NCBI GenBank assembly: GCA_037045685.1
Contig: JBAOII010000030.1
Coordinates: 225,226 to 289,225, forward strand
Direction: 5' to 3'
DNA from: Competibacter_A sp037045685
GTDB lineage: Bacteria > Pseudomonadota > Gammaproteobacteria > Competibacterales > Competibacteraceae
DNA length: 64,000 bases
Position numbers and translations under genes: made by a program. The notes below the pieces were generated by a model that saw only the letters and a list, made by a program, of their open reading frames with translations, was not told the DNA's origin and searched no databases. Below, in pieces: positions 10,574-19,286 of this stretch (positions are counted from its first letter, which is position 1; the number at the start of each line of letters is the position of its first letter).

Positions 10574-12376
10574 TCAGTAGCCGGCCGCCAGTCCGCCCGG
10601 CCGGCGGGTGTCGGAAAATCCGTACAGCCCATCCGGCGCGCGGACGATGCTCTGGGTGTCGCCCATCGCGTCCTTGACGACAACGGTGTGCCCCCATTCC
10701 CGCAACAGCCGCACGGTGTCGGGGCTGAAGCCCTCTTCGATCCGCAGCTCGTCCGGCAGCCATTGATGGTGCAGGCGCGGCGCCAGCGTGGCTTCGGCCA
10801 CGTTCATCCGGTGATCGACGACGTTCGCCACGATTTGCAGCACGGTGGTGATGATGCGGCTGCCGCCGGGGCTGCCGGTGATCAGCGCCGGCTGGCCGTC
10901 CTTGAGCGCCAGGGTCGGGGTCATCGAGCTGAGCGGACGCTTGCCGGGGCCGACCGCGTTGGCGTCGCCGCCGATCAGCCCGTAGGCGTTCGGGACGCCG
11001 GGTTTGGCGGCGAAATCGTCCATCTCGTTGTTGAGCAGGATGCCGGTGCCGGCGGCGACGATGCCGGAGCCGTAGGCGAAATTCAGCGTGTAGGTGACGG
11101 CGACGGCGTTGCCGTCCCGGTCGGCCACCGAATAGTGGGTGGTCTGACCGCTCTCGTGGCGTTGCGGCTGGCCGGGCTTGATCTCGGAAGCGGGCCGCGC
11201 CCGGTTCGGGTCGATGCGCGCCGCCAGCTCCTTGGCGTAGGCTTTCGAGGTCAGGCCGGCGACCGGCACCTTGATGAAGTCGGGATCGCCCAGATACTCG
11301 CTGCGGTCGGCGTAGGCCAGCTTCATGGCTTCGGCCATCCGGTGGACCGTGGCCGCGCTGTTGGCCCCCAGTTCGGCCAGCGGCCAAGTTTCCAGGATAT
11401 TGAGAAGCTGGATCAGATGCACGCCGCCGGAGCTGGGCGGCGGCATCGACACGATGTCGTAACCCCGATACGTGCCCCGCACCGGTTCGCGGACCACCGC
11501 CCGGTAGTTCTTGAGGTCGTCCGAGGTGATCGGCCCTTGGTGGGCTTGCATGTCGGCGACCAACCGCCGGGCGATGTCGCCCTCGTAGAACGCCTTGGCG
11601 CCCTGCTCGGCGATCGATTTGAGCGAGGCCGCCAAATCCGGCTGCGCCAAGGTATCGCCGGGCTGATAGGCGGCGCCATCGGGCTTGAAAAACGCCTTCA
11701 TGCTGGCGGGCCAGGGCGCCATCCGCTCGCGGGCTTCTTGGAGCGATTGCGCCAGTTCGGGGCTGACGGGGATGCCGCGTTCGGCCAGACCGATGGCCGG
11801 ATCGACCAGGCGCCGCCACGGCAAGCGACCGTGGCGCGCGTGGGCGAGCGCCAGTCCGGCCACGGTGCCCGGCACGCCGGCCGCCTGATGGCGATGGCGG
11901 ATGCGGGTTTCGTCCACCTCGCCGTTCTCGTTCAGATAAAAATCCCGGCCGACGGCGGCGGGCGCGGTTTCCCGGAAGTCGAGCGCCTCGCTACGGTTTT
12001 GGGCGGCGTCGTGCACCAACATGAAACCGCCGCCGCCCAAATTGCCGGCCTGCGGCAGCGTGACCGCCAGGGCGAAGCCGACCGCCACCGCCGCATCCAC
12101 GGCATTGCCGCCCCGTTTGAGGATATCGACCCCGACTTGGCTGGCCAGCGCCTCTTGGGTGACGACCATACCGTTGCGGGCCACGACCGGGTGGATGCGG
12201 TCGAGAGGATTGTAAAGCGCGAGGTCCGGCCAACCGGCGCGCGGCGGCAGCAGGCAGCACAAACCGAACAGGAGCAGCCCCAGCGAACGGAGCAGCGGGG
12301 GAGATGGACCCACGAAAACCTCCCGCGGACGGATTTGAAGCGAGGCGAGATGACCGCGCGTCGGCGGGGAACCCAC
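10574..12376 (-). CDS. ggt: gamma-glutamyltransferase
   Basis: Periplasmic N-terminal-nucleophile hydrolase that cleaves or transfers the gamma-glutamyl group of glutathione. The 600-residue precursor contains GGNAVDAAVA and GNLGGGGFMLVH, the autoprocessing and catalytic threonine in SGQTTHYSV at about residue 407 (start of the small subunit), TLNFAYGSGI and the glycine-rich SPGGSRI block. A hydrophobic stretch SLGLLLFGLCCLL near residue 31 is a probable signal peptide. About 20 residues precede it, so a GTG start just before it is also plausible. The gene is convergent with the GGDEF-EAL gene. Confidence 0.92.
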   Translation of the reverse strand: MGSPPTRGHLASLQIRPREVFVGPSPPLLRSLGLLLFGLCCLLPPRAGWPDLALYNPLDRIHPVVARNGMVVTQEALASQVGVDILKRGGNAVDAAVAVGFALAVTLPQAGNLGGGGFMLVHDAAQNRSEALDFRETAPAAVGRDFYLNENGEVDETRIRHRHQAAGVPGTVAGLALAHARHGRLPWRRLVDPAIGLAERGIPVSPELAQSLQEARERMAPWPASMKAFFKPDGAAYQPGDTLAQPDLAASLKSIAEQGAKAFYEGDIARRLVADMQAHQGPITSDDLKNYRAVVREPVRGTYRGYDIVSMPPPSSGGVHLIQLLNILETWPLAELGANSAATVHRMAEAMKLAYADRSEYLGDPDFIKVPVAGLTSKAYAKELAARIDPNRARPASEIKPGQPQRHESGQTTHYSVADRDGNAVAVTYTLNFAYGSGIVAAGTGILLNNEMDDFAAKPGVPNAYGLIGGDANAVGPGKRPLSSMTPTLALKDGQPALITGSPGGSRIITTVLQIVANVVDHRMNVAEATLAPRLHHQWLPDELRIEEGFSPDTVRLLREWGHTVVVKDAMGDTQSIVRAPDGLYGFSDTRRPGGLAAGY

Positions 12377-12397
12377 CGGCGCACGGTCCGAGAGGGT

Positions 12398-13561
12398 TCA
12401 GAACAGCTTGAAGACATGGCCCAGCACGGCGGCGGCCGAGCCGAGCAAAGCCAGGGTACCGATGATCAGCGCCAGGGTGACGCGCGAGGCCAAGGCGCCG
12501 CCCGCCTGTGCCGCGATATTGGGGGTGGCTTGCTGAATCGACCGTTCCGTGGTTTCCCGAGCGATGGTTTCGATCACGGGCTGGATGCCGGATCGGACCA
12601 TCTGGATGATTTGCTGCTTGAATTCCGGAGCGCCCGTGATCATCGTCAGGGTTTCTTTGCTCCGTTGGCCGATCTGGGTTTCGATCTCCTTGAGCAGTTC
12701 GTCGCGATTGATCTCCAAGCCACGGGCGATATTGCGCTGCGAAACGCCTTCGCTGACCTCGCGGGCGGCTTGTTCGGCCACGGCCCGCGCGCTTTCCTGC
12801 GCGGCGGTGCGCGCCGTGCGCTCGGCGGTGCCGCGCGCGATTTCGGTGGCGACCTGCTTGGCCGCTTCCTGGGCGGCGCGCACCGCCGCGTGCGCCGCGC
12901 GCCGGCCCAAGTCCTCGGAAACGCCCCGAGCGGTTTGCATGGCGATTTCCCGAGCGAGGTTGGGCACCAGCTCTTGAACGATATCGCGGGCGACCTTCTC
13001 GGCCGCCGCCCAGGCGACGCGCTCGGCGATCTGCTCGACATCGCTGCCGGCGGCGGTCGGCGCCCCCGCCGGGACTTCGGCGACCGGAAGAGAGGGCGCC
13101 GCGACCGGGGTGGGGGGCGCTTTTTCGACCACGGTCGGCAGGGGGATCGCCGGTTGCGGAGTCGCCGGTTCTTCCATGGAGATGACGGCGGTGCCTTCGC
13201 TGACCGAGCGGAGAACCGCGTCGAGCTGGTCGGGCGTGTAGGGCTTGGAAAGGAAACTGACCGCACCGCTTTCCTTGGCGTCCCGCTTGTCTTCGTCGGT
13301 GGCGTTGGCGGAACACATGATGATGGGCGGGGAATGCTGACGATTTTGGCCGGTGATCGCCCGGCTGGTCTCGAAACCGTCCATGCCGGGCATCATCACG
13401 TCCATGAAAATGATGTCGGGCTTCTTGTTTTCCAGGTACTTGATGCAGTCCTCGCCCGATCCCACCCAATCGACCTCGACACCGCGCTCGAGTAACAGCT
13501 TGCGCAAGGTCAGGTGAGCGACTTTGGAATCATCCACCACCAGCGCCTTTTTGATGTTCAT
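12398..13561 (-). CDS. receiver domain with Ala-rich helical region and C-terminal membrane anchor
   Basis: A 387-residue protein of unusual design. Residues 1-125 are a standard receiver domain: VVDDS, phospho-acceptor in IIFMDVMMPGMDG, CSANATD and FLSKPYTP. A Pro/Ala linker follows (about 130-180). Then about 110 residues rich in Ala, Arg and Glu read as one long amphipathic helix (AAEKVARDIVQ, AAQEAAKQVATEIA). After another helical stretch the protein ends in a single hydrophobic segment, LALIIGTLALLGSAAAVLG, four residues before the C-terminus. It therefore looks like a tail-anchored, phosphorylation-switched scaffold. I do not recognise a named family. It lies 22 bp upstream of ggt on the same strand. 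Confidence 0.85.
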   Translation of the reverse strand: MNIKKALVVDDSKVAHLTLRKLLLERGVEVDWVGSGEDCIKYLENKKPDIIFMDVMMPGMDGFETSRAITGQNRQHSPPIIMCSANATDEDKRDAKESGAVSFLSKPYTPDQLDAVLRSVSEGTAVISMEEPATPQPAIPLPTVVEKAPPTPVAAPSLPVAEVPAGAPTAAGSDVEQIAERVAWAAAEKVARDIVQELVPNLAREIAMQTARGVSEDLGRRAAHAAVRAAQEAAKQVATEIARGTAERTARTAAQESARAVAEQAAREVSEGVSQRNIARGLEINRDELLKEIETQIGQRSKETLTMITGAPEFKQQIIQMVRSGIQPVIETIARETTERSIQQATPNIAAQAGGALASRVTLALIIGTLALLGSAAAVLGHVFKLF

Positions 13562-13798
13562 GCAAACCTCCTACGGCACCAAAGTTGTTAGTTATATTGG
13601 ACGCGATGCGGTTTTTCAACGACCGGGGGATCTGGATCGTGATCGGGGGCGCAAAAAATGTCTCGCAATTGCGAGCGAGCCAAATTATATTAATAAGTAA
13701 ATGGAACTCACTTTGAGTACACGGCTGTCTATCGATCCAACTTTGTCGCCCCTTTTGGTCGGCACCCCGTAGCAAACCCCCATTGGAGGAATCCTGTC

Positions 13799-14116
13799 AT
13801 GAAGAGAACCGTGCTCGCGCTCCTCGTTCCGCCTGCGGCCATCGCCCGCTATGGCTGCGTTTCCTGCACCGCCGCTCCCATCGGCGTTTTCTGGCTGAGC
13901 GGCCTGTCCAGCATCGCTTACGGTTTCGCCACCGCAGTGGGCGGCATCGTCGCGCTGGGCGCCCTGCTGTGGCTGATCGCGGCGGCTTGGGCGCGGCTGG
14001 TCATCCGGGGCGTGGAAAGCGATTTGCTGCAGCGTGAAGATAGCACGCAAGCGCAGCTGGCGATACCGCGCCTGGACGAGACCGATCCCTTCGCTCAGCT
14101 TCGGGCCAATCACTGA
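13799..14116 (+). CDS. small conserved membrane protein, function unknown
   Basis: A 105-residue protein with two probable membrane segments: one in the N-terminal half containing several cysteines (ARYGCVSCTAAPIGVFWL), and one at about 45-70 (GGIVALGALLWLIAAAWA). A charged soluble tail follows. A strong Shine-Dalgarno (TTGGAGGAATCC) sits before the ATG. It is divergent from the receiver-domain gene across a 237-bp region with an AT-rich patch near 13680-13710 that probably holds both promoters. It is convergent with secF across a strong hairpin. The cysteines could bind a metal or form a disulfide, but nothing in the sequence settles this. Confidence 0.7.
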   Translation: MKRTVLALLVPPAAIARYGCVSCTAAPIGVFWLSGLSSIAYGFATAVGGIVALGALLWLIAAAWARLVIRGVESDLLQREDSTQAQLAIPRLDETDPFAQLRANH

Positions 14117-14145
14117 CGCTATCGCGTCGCGGTGGCGGGGAAACG

Positions 14146-14168
14146 GAGGGAGGCCAGCGGCCTCCCTC
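14146..14168. terminator. bidirectional hairpin between small membrane protein and secF
   Basis: Perfect 10-bp stem GAGGGAGGCC / GGCCTCCCTC with a 3-nt loop (AGC). It lies between two convergent genes, 30 bp after the stop of the small membrane protein and just past the secF stop. There is no long T-run on either side, so how well it terminates is uncertain. Confidence 0.6.
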
Positions 14169-14175
14169 GCTCGTT

Positions 14176-15112
14176 TCAGGGGCGGTCGTCCGCCGTCTCC
14201 TTCGCCCGGGGCAGCAAATCTTCCCGGCTGATGCCCAGATACAGGGCGCTGGCGCTGGCGATGTAAATGGACGAGTAAGTGCCGACCACGATGCCGACGA
14301 TCATGGCGATGGAGAAGCCGCGCATCACCACGCCGCCGAAGAAGTACATCACGATGACCGACAGCAGGGTCACGAAGCTGGTCATGATGGTGCGCGACAA
14401 GGTCTCGTTGATCGACAGATTCATGATCTCCGGGGCCGAGCCCTTGCGCCGTTTGCGGAAGTTTTCGCGGATGCGGTCCAGCACCACCACGGTGTCGTTG
14501 ACCGAATAGCCGATCACCGCCAGCACCGCCGCCAGCACCGTCAGATCGAACTCGATCTGGAACAGCGAAAACCAGCCGACGGTGAAAATCACGTCGTGGA
14601 CGGTGGCGGCGATGGTGCCGACCGCCAGCCGCCATTCGAAGCGAAACATCACGTAGATCAAAATGCCCAGCAACGCGCCCAGCGCCGCCAGCCCCCCCTG
14701 TTCCACCAGCTCCTGGCCGACCTGCGGCCCGACGAATTCGGCTCGCGCCAGCGTGGCGCCGGCGCCCTCCTCGGCGCCTTGCAGGGCGTGCAGCACGTCG
14801 TTGCTCAGGGTGGCGGCGTTGCGCTGTTCGTCGCGGGGCGGGATGCGGATCAGCACGTCGCGGGAGGTCCCGAAATGCTGGGCTTGGGCGTCGCCGAAGC
14901 CGGCCTTGGCCAGGGTCTCGCGGACCTTGGGAATTTCCACTGAGCCGCGGGATACTGCACTTCGATGACCGTGCCGCCGGTGAAATCCAAGCCCCAGGTT
15001 CATGCCCCGGACCAGCAGCGAGCCGACCGCGATCAGCAGCACGATGATGGACCACGCCATCGCCAGCTTGCGCCAGCGCAGGAAATCGATGCTCGGTGTT
15101 GTAAAGACTCAA
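14176..15112 (-). CDS. secF: protein translocase subunit SecF (three apparent frameshifts)
   Basis: SecF joins SecD and YajC at the SecYEG channel and uses the proton gradient to aid protein export. Corrected translation gives about 310 residues with FLRWRKLAMAWSIIVLL (first membrane segment), LDFTGGT, the helices around GYSVNDTVVVLDRIREN and NETLSRTIMTS. Frame shifts occur near 15090, 14988 and 14941. All three fall within the first 60 codons, and the remaining 240 codons are clean. A TTG at 15112, 28 bp after the secD stop, is the only start I can place in frame with the N-terminus. Because secF is needed for normal growth, the frameshifts are probably sequence errors. Confidence 0.88.
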
Positions 15113-15140
15113 GTCGCCACATAACCGTATCCCGCTCCGT

Positions 15141-17013
15141 TCAGACGGCCAGCTTTTGCAGCTTGCGGCCGCCGTAGATGAGATTGACCAGCGCCCGCGA
15201 GCCGGTGACCGCCGTGAACATCGAGGTCAGGATGCCGATGCTGAGCGTGATCGCGAAGCCCTTGATCGGGCCGGTGCCGAAGCCGAACAGCATGATCGCC
15301 GCGATCAGGGTGGTCAGGTTGGAGTCGAGGATGGTGTCGAACGCCCGGTCGAAGCCGGCGTGAATCGCCGCCTGCGGGCTGTTGCCGTTGCGCGACTCCT
15401 CGCGGATGCGCTCGTAGATCAACACGTTGGCGTCCACCGCCATGCCCATGGTCAGCACGATGCCAGCGATGCCGGGCAGCGTGAGGGTGGCTTGCAGCAT
15501 GGACAGCGCGGCGATGAGCAGCACCACGTTGGCGGCCAAGGCGGCGGTGGCGATCAGGCCGAAGTTCTTGTAGCGCCACGTCATGAACGCGGCGATGACC
15601 GCCAGCGCGATGGCGGCGGCGCGGAAGCCCTGGGCGATGTTTTCCTTGCCGGCGCTGGGGCCGACCGTGCGCTCCTCGATGATCTCGATGGGGCTGACCA
15701 GGGCGCCGGCCCGCAGCAGCAGGGCCAGATCGCGGGCTTCGCGGGTGCTGTCCAGGCCGGTGATCTGGAAGCGCCGGCCCAGCCGGTCGCGGATGGTGGC
15801 GACGTTGATGACTTCCTCGACGGTGTAGGTGGATTTCTTGAGTTCGCCGTCCACCCGCTTGGTCTCGGTCTTGTTCTCGATGAACACCACGCTCATGCGT
15901 TTGCCCACGTTGTCCTTGGTGGCGTCTTCCATGCGCTTGGCGCCCTTGCCGTCCAGAGCTGACGAACACCGTCGGCCCGCCGCTTTGGGAGTCGAGACCG
16001 GACGAGGCGTCCACGATAGAATCGCCGGTGAGCATCACCCGCTTCTGCAACAGCACCGGCCGGCCCTGGCGATCCTTGTACAGCCGCGAGTTGAGCGGGA
16101 TGCGGCCGGTGGCGGCGGCCTGGTTCCAGTCGTTTTCCTCGTCGGCCAGCCGGAATTCCAGGGTGGCGGTGGCGCCGAGGATCTCCTTGGCCCGGGCGGT
16201 ATCCTGGACGCCGGGCAGTTGCACCACGATGCGGTCGGTGCCCTGCTGTTGGATGATCGGCTCGGCGACGCCGAGCTCGTTGACCCGGTTGCGCAGGGTG
16301 GTGATGTTCTGTTGCAGGGCGAAATCGCGTTTTTCCTTGATTTCGCGTTCGCCTAGGGCGAACTTGAGGCTCAGCGGTCCCGCTTCGTCTTGCTGCAGGT
16401 TGCTCAAGCTTTTGCGCAGCAGTTGCGCGGCCTTGTCGCGCTCGGCGCCGTCCTTGAACTCCACCTGGACGCCGCCGGTCGCGACGCGGCCCACCGAGCT
16501 GTACTGCACTTTTTCGTTGCGCAATTGGGCGCGGATTTCGTCCACGTAACTGTCTTCGACTTGCTTGACGGTGGCGTCCATGTCGACCTGCATCAGGAAA
16601 TGCACGCCGCCGCGCAGGTCGAGGCCGAGGTACATCGGGTTCAGGCCCATCGCCCGCAGGAAGGACGGCGCCGACGAGGCCAGGTTAAGGGCGACGATGT
16701 AGTCGCGGCCCAGCCGGTCTTTGAGGATGTCGGCGGCCTTGAGCTGCTCCTCGGAGTCGGAGAAACGGATCAGGAGGCGATCGCTTTCCCGTTCCAGCCG
16801 CTTGTGGGGCAGCTTGTCGGTGTCGAGCAAGGCGGCGACCCGGCTCTGGAACGCCGCGTCGATGGCGATGTTGGCGCGCGCCCCGGAAATCTGCACGGCC
16901 GGGTCCTCGCCGAACAGGTTGGGCAGCGCGAAGATCAGGCCCCAGAGCAGCACCAGGCCGATCAGCAGGTATTTCCACCAGGGATATTGGTTCAAGGTAT
17001 GCGGAGTGGACAT
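15141..17013 (-). CDS. secD: protein translocase subunit SecD (one apparent frameshift)
   Basis: About 623 residues after correction. The N-terminal membrane helix is YPWWKYLLIGLVLLWGLIFAL, here cited as residues 10-30, followed by ALPNLFGEDPAVQ. The periplasmic P1 domain includes GLDLRGGVHFLMQVD and LRNRVNELGVAEP. The C-terminal six-helix module has GMAVDANVLIYERIREE, the region used for proton-driven export. A +1 shift lies at about 15957, where GTCAGCTCTGGAC should read GTC AGx CTG GAC. It follows yajC by 36 bp and precedes secF by 28 bp in the conserved yajC-secD-secF order. Confidence 0.93.
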
Positions 17014-17049
17014 GGAACGGTGGTTTCCGCGTGGGCGCCGGAGGCGTGA

Positions 17050-17400
17050 TTACAGCGCGCCTTTGAAGGTGCCCTTGGGCATCAGCGAGCCGACCGATTG
17101 TTTCTGGACTTTGATCTGCACGCCTTCGGCGATTTCCACCTGAACGAAGTTTTCGCCCACTTCGGTGATGCGGGCCAGCACGCCGCCGCCGGTGACGACT
17201 TCGTCGCCCTTCTTGAGCCCGTCCACCATTTGCTTGTGTTCCTTGGCGCGCTTGGTCTGCGGGCGGATCAGCAAAAAGTAGAACGCGGCGATCAAGACGA
17301 TGGGAAACAGCAGGTTCAGCAGACCCATGTCGCCGGCGGCGGGAGTGCCGGCCTGCTGGGCCACGGCGTCTCGGATCAGGAAGTTCAAAATGCTTTCCAT
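17050..17400 (-). CDS. yajC: Sec translocon accessory protein YajC
   Basis: A 116-residue single-span inner-membrane protein that associates with SecDF. It has the membrane segment LLFPIVLIAAFYFLLIRPQ followed by the family motif QTKRAKEHKQMVDGLKKGDEVVTGGG. The N-terminal 28 residues (with AVAQQAGTPAAGD) are a slightly long periplasmic leader, common in this family. It lies 118 bp after tgt and 36 bp before secD, the conserved order. Confidence 0.95.
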   Translation of the reverse strand: MESILNFLIRDAVAQQAGTPAAGDMGLLNLLFPIVLIAAFYFLLIRPQTKRAKEHKQMVDGLKKGDEVVTGGGVLARITEVGENFVQVEIAEGVQIKVQKQSVGSLMPKGTFKGAL

Positions 17401-17517
17401 GGGGATTCCTCGTTGATTTCTAGCCTCGCTCCGCGGGCGCGCTCGCGGCGAATCGGGATGGTGGCGCCGACGCTGGTTGGCGAAATGGGTGCGGGGGCGG
17501 GGGGTCGGGACCGTTTT

Positions 17518-18645
17518 TCAAAGCGCGTCATTATACACGGGCGGGGAAATTTGCCCGCGATTTTCGTAAAGTTCGGCCGCGAACGCCTCCAGCCGGCCGT
17601 CGGCGATGGCGTCCCGCAGGCCGCGCATCAAATCCTGGTAATAGTGCAGATTGTGGACGGTGTTGAGCCGGGCGCCGAGCGTTTCGCGGCACTGGTCCAG
17701 GTGGCGCAGGTAGGCGCGGCTGTAGTGGCGGCAGGTATAGCAGCCGCAGGTTTCATCCGGTGGACGGGTGTCGGCGCGGTAGCGGCTGTTGCGGATGCGG
17801 ATGTCGCCCTGCCGAGTGAACAGGTGGCCGTTGCGGGCGTTGCGGGTCGGCAGCACGCAGTCGAACAGGTCGACGCCCCGGCGCACCGCCTCGACGATGT
17901 CTTCCGGTTTGCCGACCCCCATCAAGTAGCGCGGCGCGGTCTCCGGCAGCGACGGTACGGTGCATTCGAGCACGCGCAGGCGTTCCTCCAGGGGTTCGCC
18001 GACCGCCAGACCGCCGATGGCGTAGCCGTCGAAGCCGAGTTCGCGCAGCCCGTCCGCAGAGATGCGGCGCAGGTGCGGATACATCCCGCCCTGGACGATG
18101 CCGAACAGCGCGGCGGGGCTGTCGCCGTGGGCGGCCTTGCTGCGCCGCGCCCAGCGCAGGGAGAGTTCCATGGACTGGCGGGCCTCGGTTTCGGTGGCGG
18201 GATAGGGGGTGCACTCGTCGAAAATCATGACGATGTCCGAACCGAGCGCGCGCTGGACCGCCATCGATTCCTCCGGTCCCAGAAAGACCGTGCCGCCGTC
18301 CACCGGCGACCGAAACTTCACGCCGGCCTCGGTGATCTTGCGGATCGCCGCCAAGCTGAAAACCTGAAAGCCGCCGGAATCGGTCAAGATCGGCCCGTCC
18401 CAGCGCATGAAGCCGTGCAGGTCGCCGTGGGCCTCGATGATGGCCGTGCCGGGCCGCAGCATCAGGTGGAAGGTGTTGCCGAGCACGATTTCGGCGCCGC
18501 CGGCGCGCACCTCTTCCGGCGTCAGGGTCTTGACCGTGCCATAGGTGCCCACCGGCATGAAGGCCGGGGTTTCCACCGTGCCGCGCGCCAAGCTCAGCCG
18601 GCCGCGACGGGCGGCGCCGTCGGTCTGAAACACCTGAAAGCGCAT
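17518..18645 (-). CDS. tgt: tRNA-guanine transglycosylase
   Basis: Tgt exchanges guanine 34 for preQ1 in tRNAs with GUN anticodons. The 375-residue product shows TPAFMPVGTYGTVK, the substrate aspartate in ILTDSGGFQVFSL, the nucleophile region FDCVLPTRNARNG, and the zinc ligands CGCYTCRHYSRAYLRHL. I chose the ATG at 18645 (MRFQVFQTDG), which matches family length; a TTG eight codons upstream (18669) is the alternative. It heads the tgt-yajC-secD-secF group and is divergent from the DUF192 gene. Confidence 0.94.
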   Translation of the reverse strand: MRFQVFQTDGAARRGRLSLARGTVETPAFMPVGTYGTVKTLTPEEVRAGGAEIVLGNTFHLMLRPGTAIIEAHGDLHGFMRWDGPILTDSGGFQVFSLAAIRKITEAGVKFRSPVDGGTVFLGPEESMAVQRALGSDIVMIFDECTPYPATETEARQSMELSLRWARRSKAAHGDSPAALFGIVQGGMYPHLRRISADGLRELGFDGYAIGGLAVGEPLEERLRVLECTVPSLPETAPRYLMGVGKPEDIVEAVRRGVDLFDCVLPTRNARNGHLFTRQGDIRIRNSRYRADTRPPDETCGCYTCRHYSRAYLRHLDQCRETLGARLNTVHNLHYYQDLMRGLRDAIADGRLEAFAAELYENRGQISPPVYNDAL

Positions 18646-18788
18646 GTCGTGGAGTGCTACCGTTCGCAATTTGGAGGGCGCCTATCTTGACGGCAAGGCG
18701 CCGGCCTGACAAGGCGCGCTTGTCAGTCGCGAGGGAAGACCGTATATCCGGCAAGTCGGTTCATGACTCGATTCTGTGAGATGCTGGC

Positions 18789-19226
18789 ATGAAGATACAA
18801 TTTGGCGCTACCGCGTTGCTCTTGGGATTGATCGCGCTGGCGGTCGAATCGGCCAACGCCCTGGATCTGAAGCGGGTGACGGTGGGATCTGCGACGTTTC
18901 GGGTGGAAATGGCGATAACTCCCCAGGAACGCGAACGCGGTCTGATGTTTCGTCGCGAACTGCCCGGCGACCGGGGCATGTTGTTCGTGCAACCGCCGGG
19001 CCCGGCGGTATTTTGGATGAAGAATACCTATATTCCCCTGGATTTGCTGTATTTTGACGCCGAGGGCCGCTTGTTGCAGGTCGAGGCGAACGCGCCGCCC
19101 TGCGTGACGCCGGTCTGCCCGGTGTATCCCAGCGCCACCGCGACAGTGCGCTACATTCTGGAGATCAATGCCGGCGAAGCGGTGCGACGCGGCATCCGGC
19201 CGGGAGATCGGCTGGGGTTGGAGTGA
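18789..19226 (+). CDS. DUF192 family exported protein
   Basis: A 145-residue protein with a signal peptide (ATALLLGLIALAVESANA) and one DUF192 domain. The domain is marked by RGLMFRRELPGDRGMLFV, the VFWMKNTYIPLDLLYF block and LEINAGEAVRRGIRPGD at the end. Family members are small secreted or periplasmic beta-barrel-like proteins of unknown function, often near export or stress genes. The region also has a CVTPVC pair of cysteines. The ATG at 18789 follows a short divergent promoter region shared with tgt. Confidence 0.88.
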   Translation: MKIQFGATALLLGLIALAVESANALDLKRVTVGSATFRVEMAITPQERERGLMFRRELPGDRGMLFVQPPGPAVFWMKNTYIPLDLLYFDAEGRLLQVEANAPPCVTPVCPVYPSATATVRYILEINAGEAVRRGIRPGDRLGLE

Positions 19227-19243
19227 GCCGTTTTTTGCCGAGG

Positions 19244-19267
19244 CCCACCGGTGCGCGCACCGGTGGG
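19244..19267. terminator. 24-nt perfect palindrome between convergent genes
   Basis: CCCACCGGTGCG followed by its exact reverse complement, between the ends of the DUF192 gene (plus) and the PKD-domain gene (minus). A T-run (TTTTTT, 19231-19236) lies on the left side, which is the wrong side for a classic plus-strand terminator. A shared convergent hairpin terminator is still the simplest reading. Confidence 0.5.
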
Positions 19268-19286
19268 AATCATTGCGGTCCGGCGG

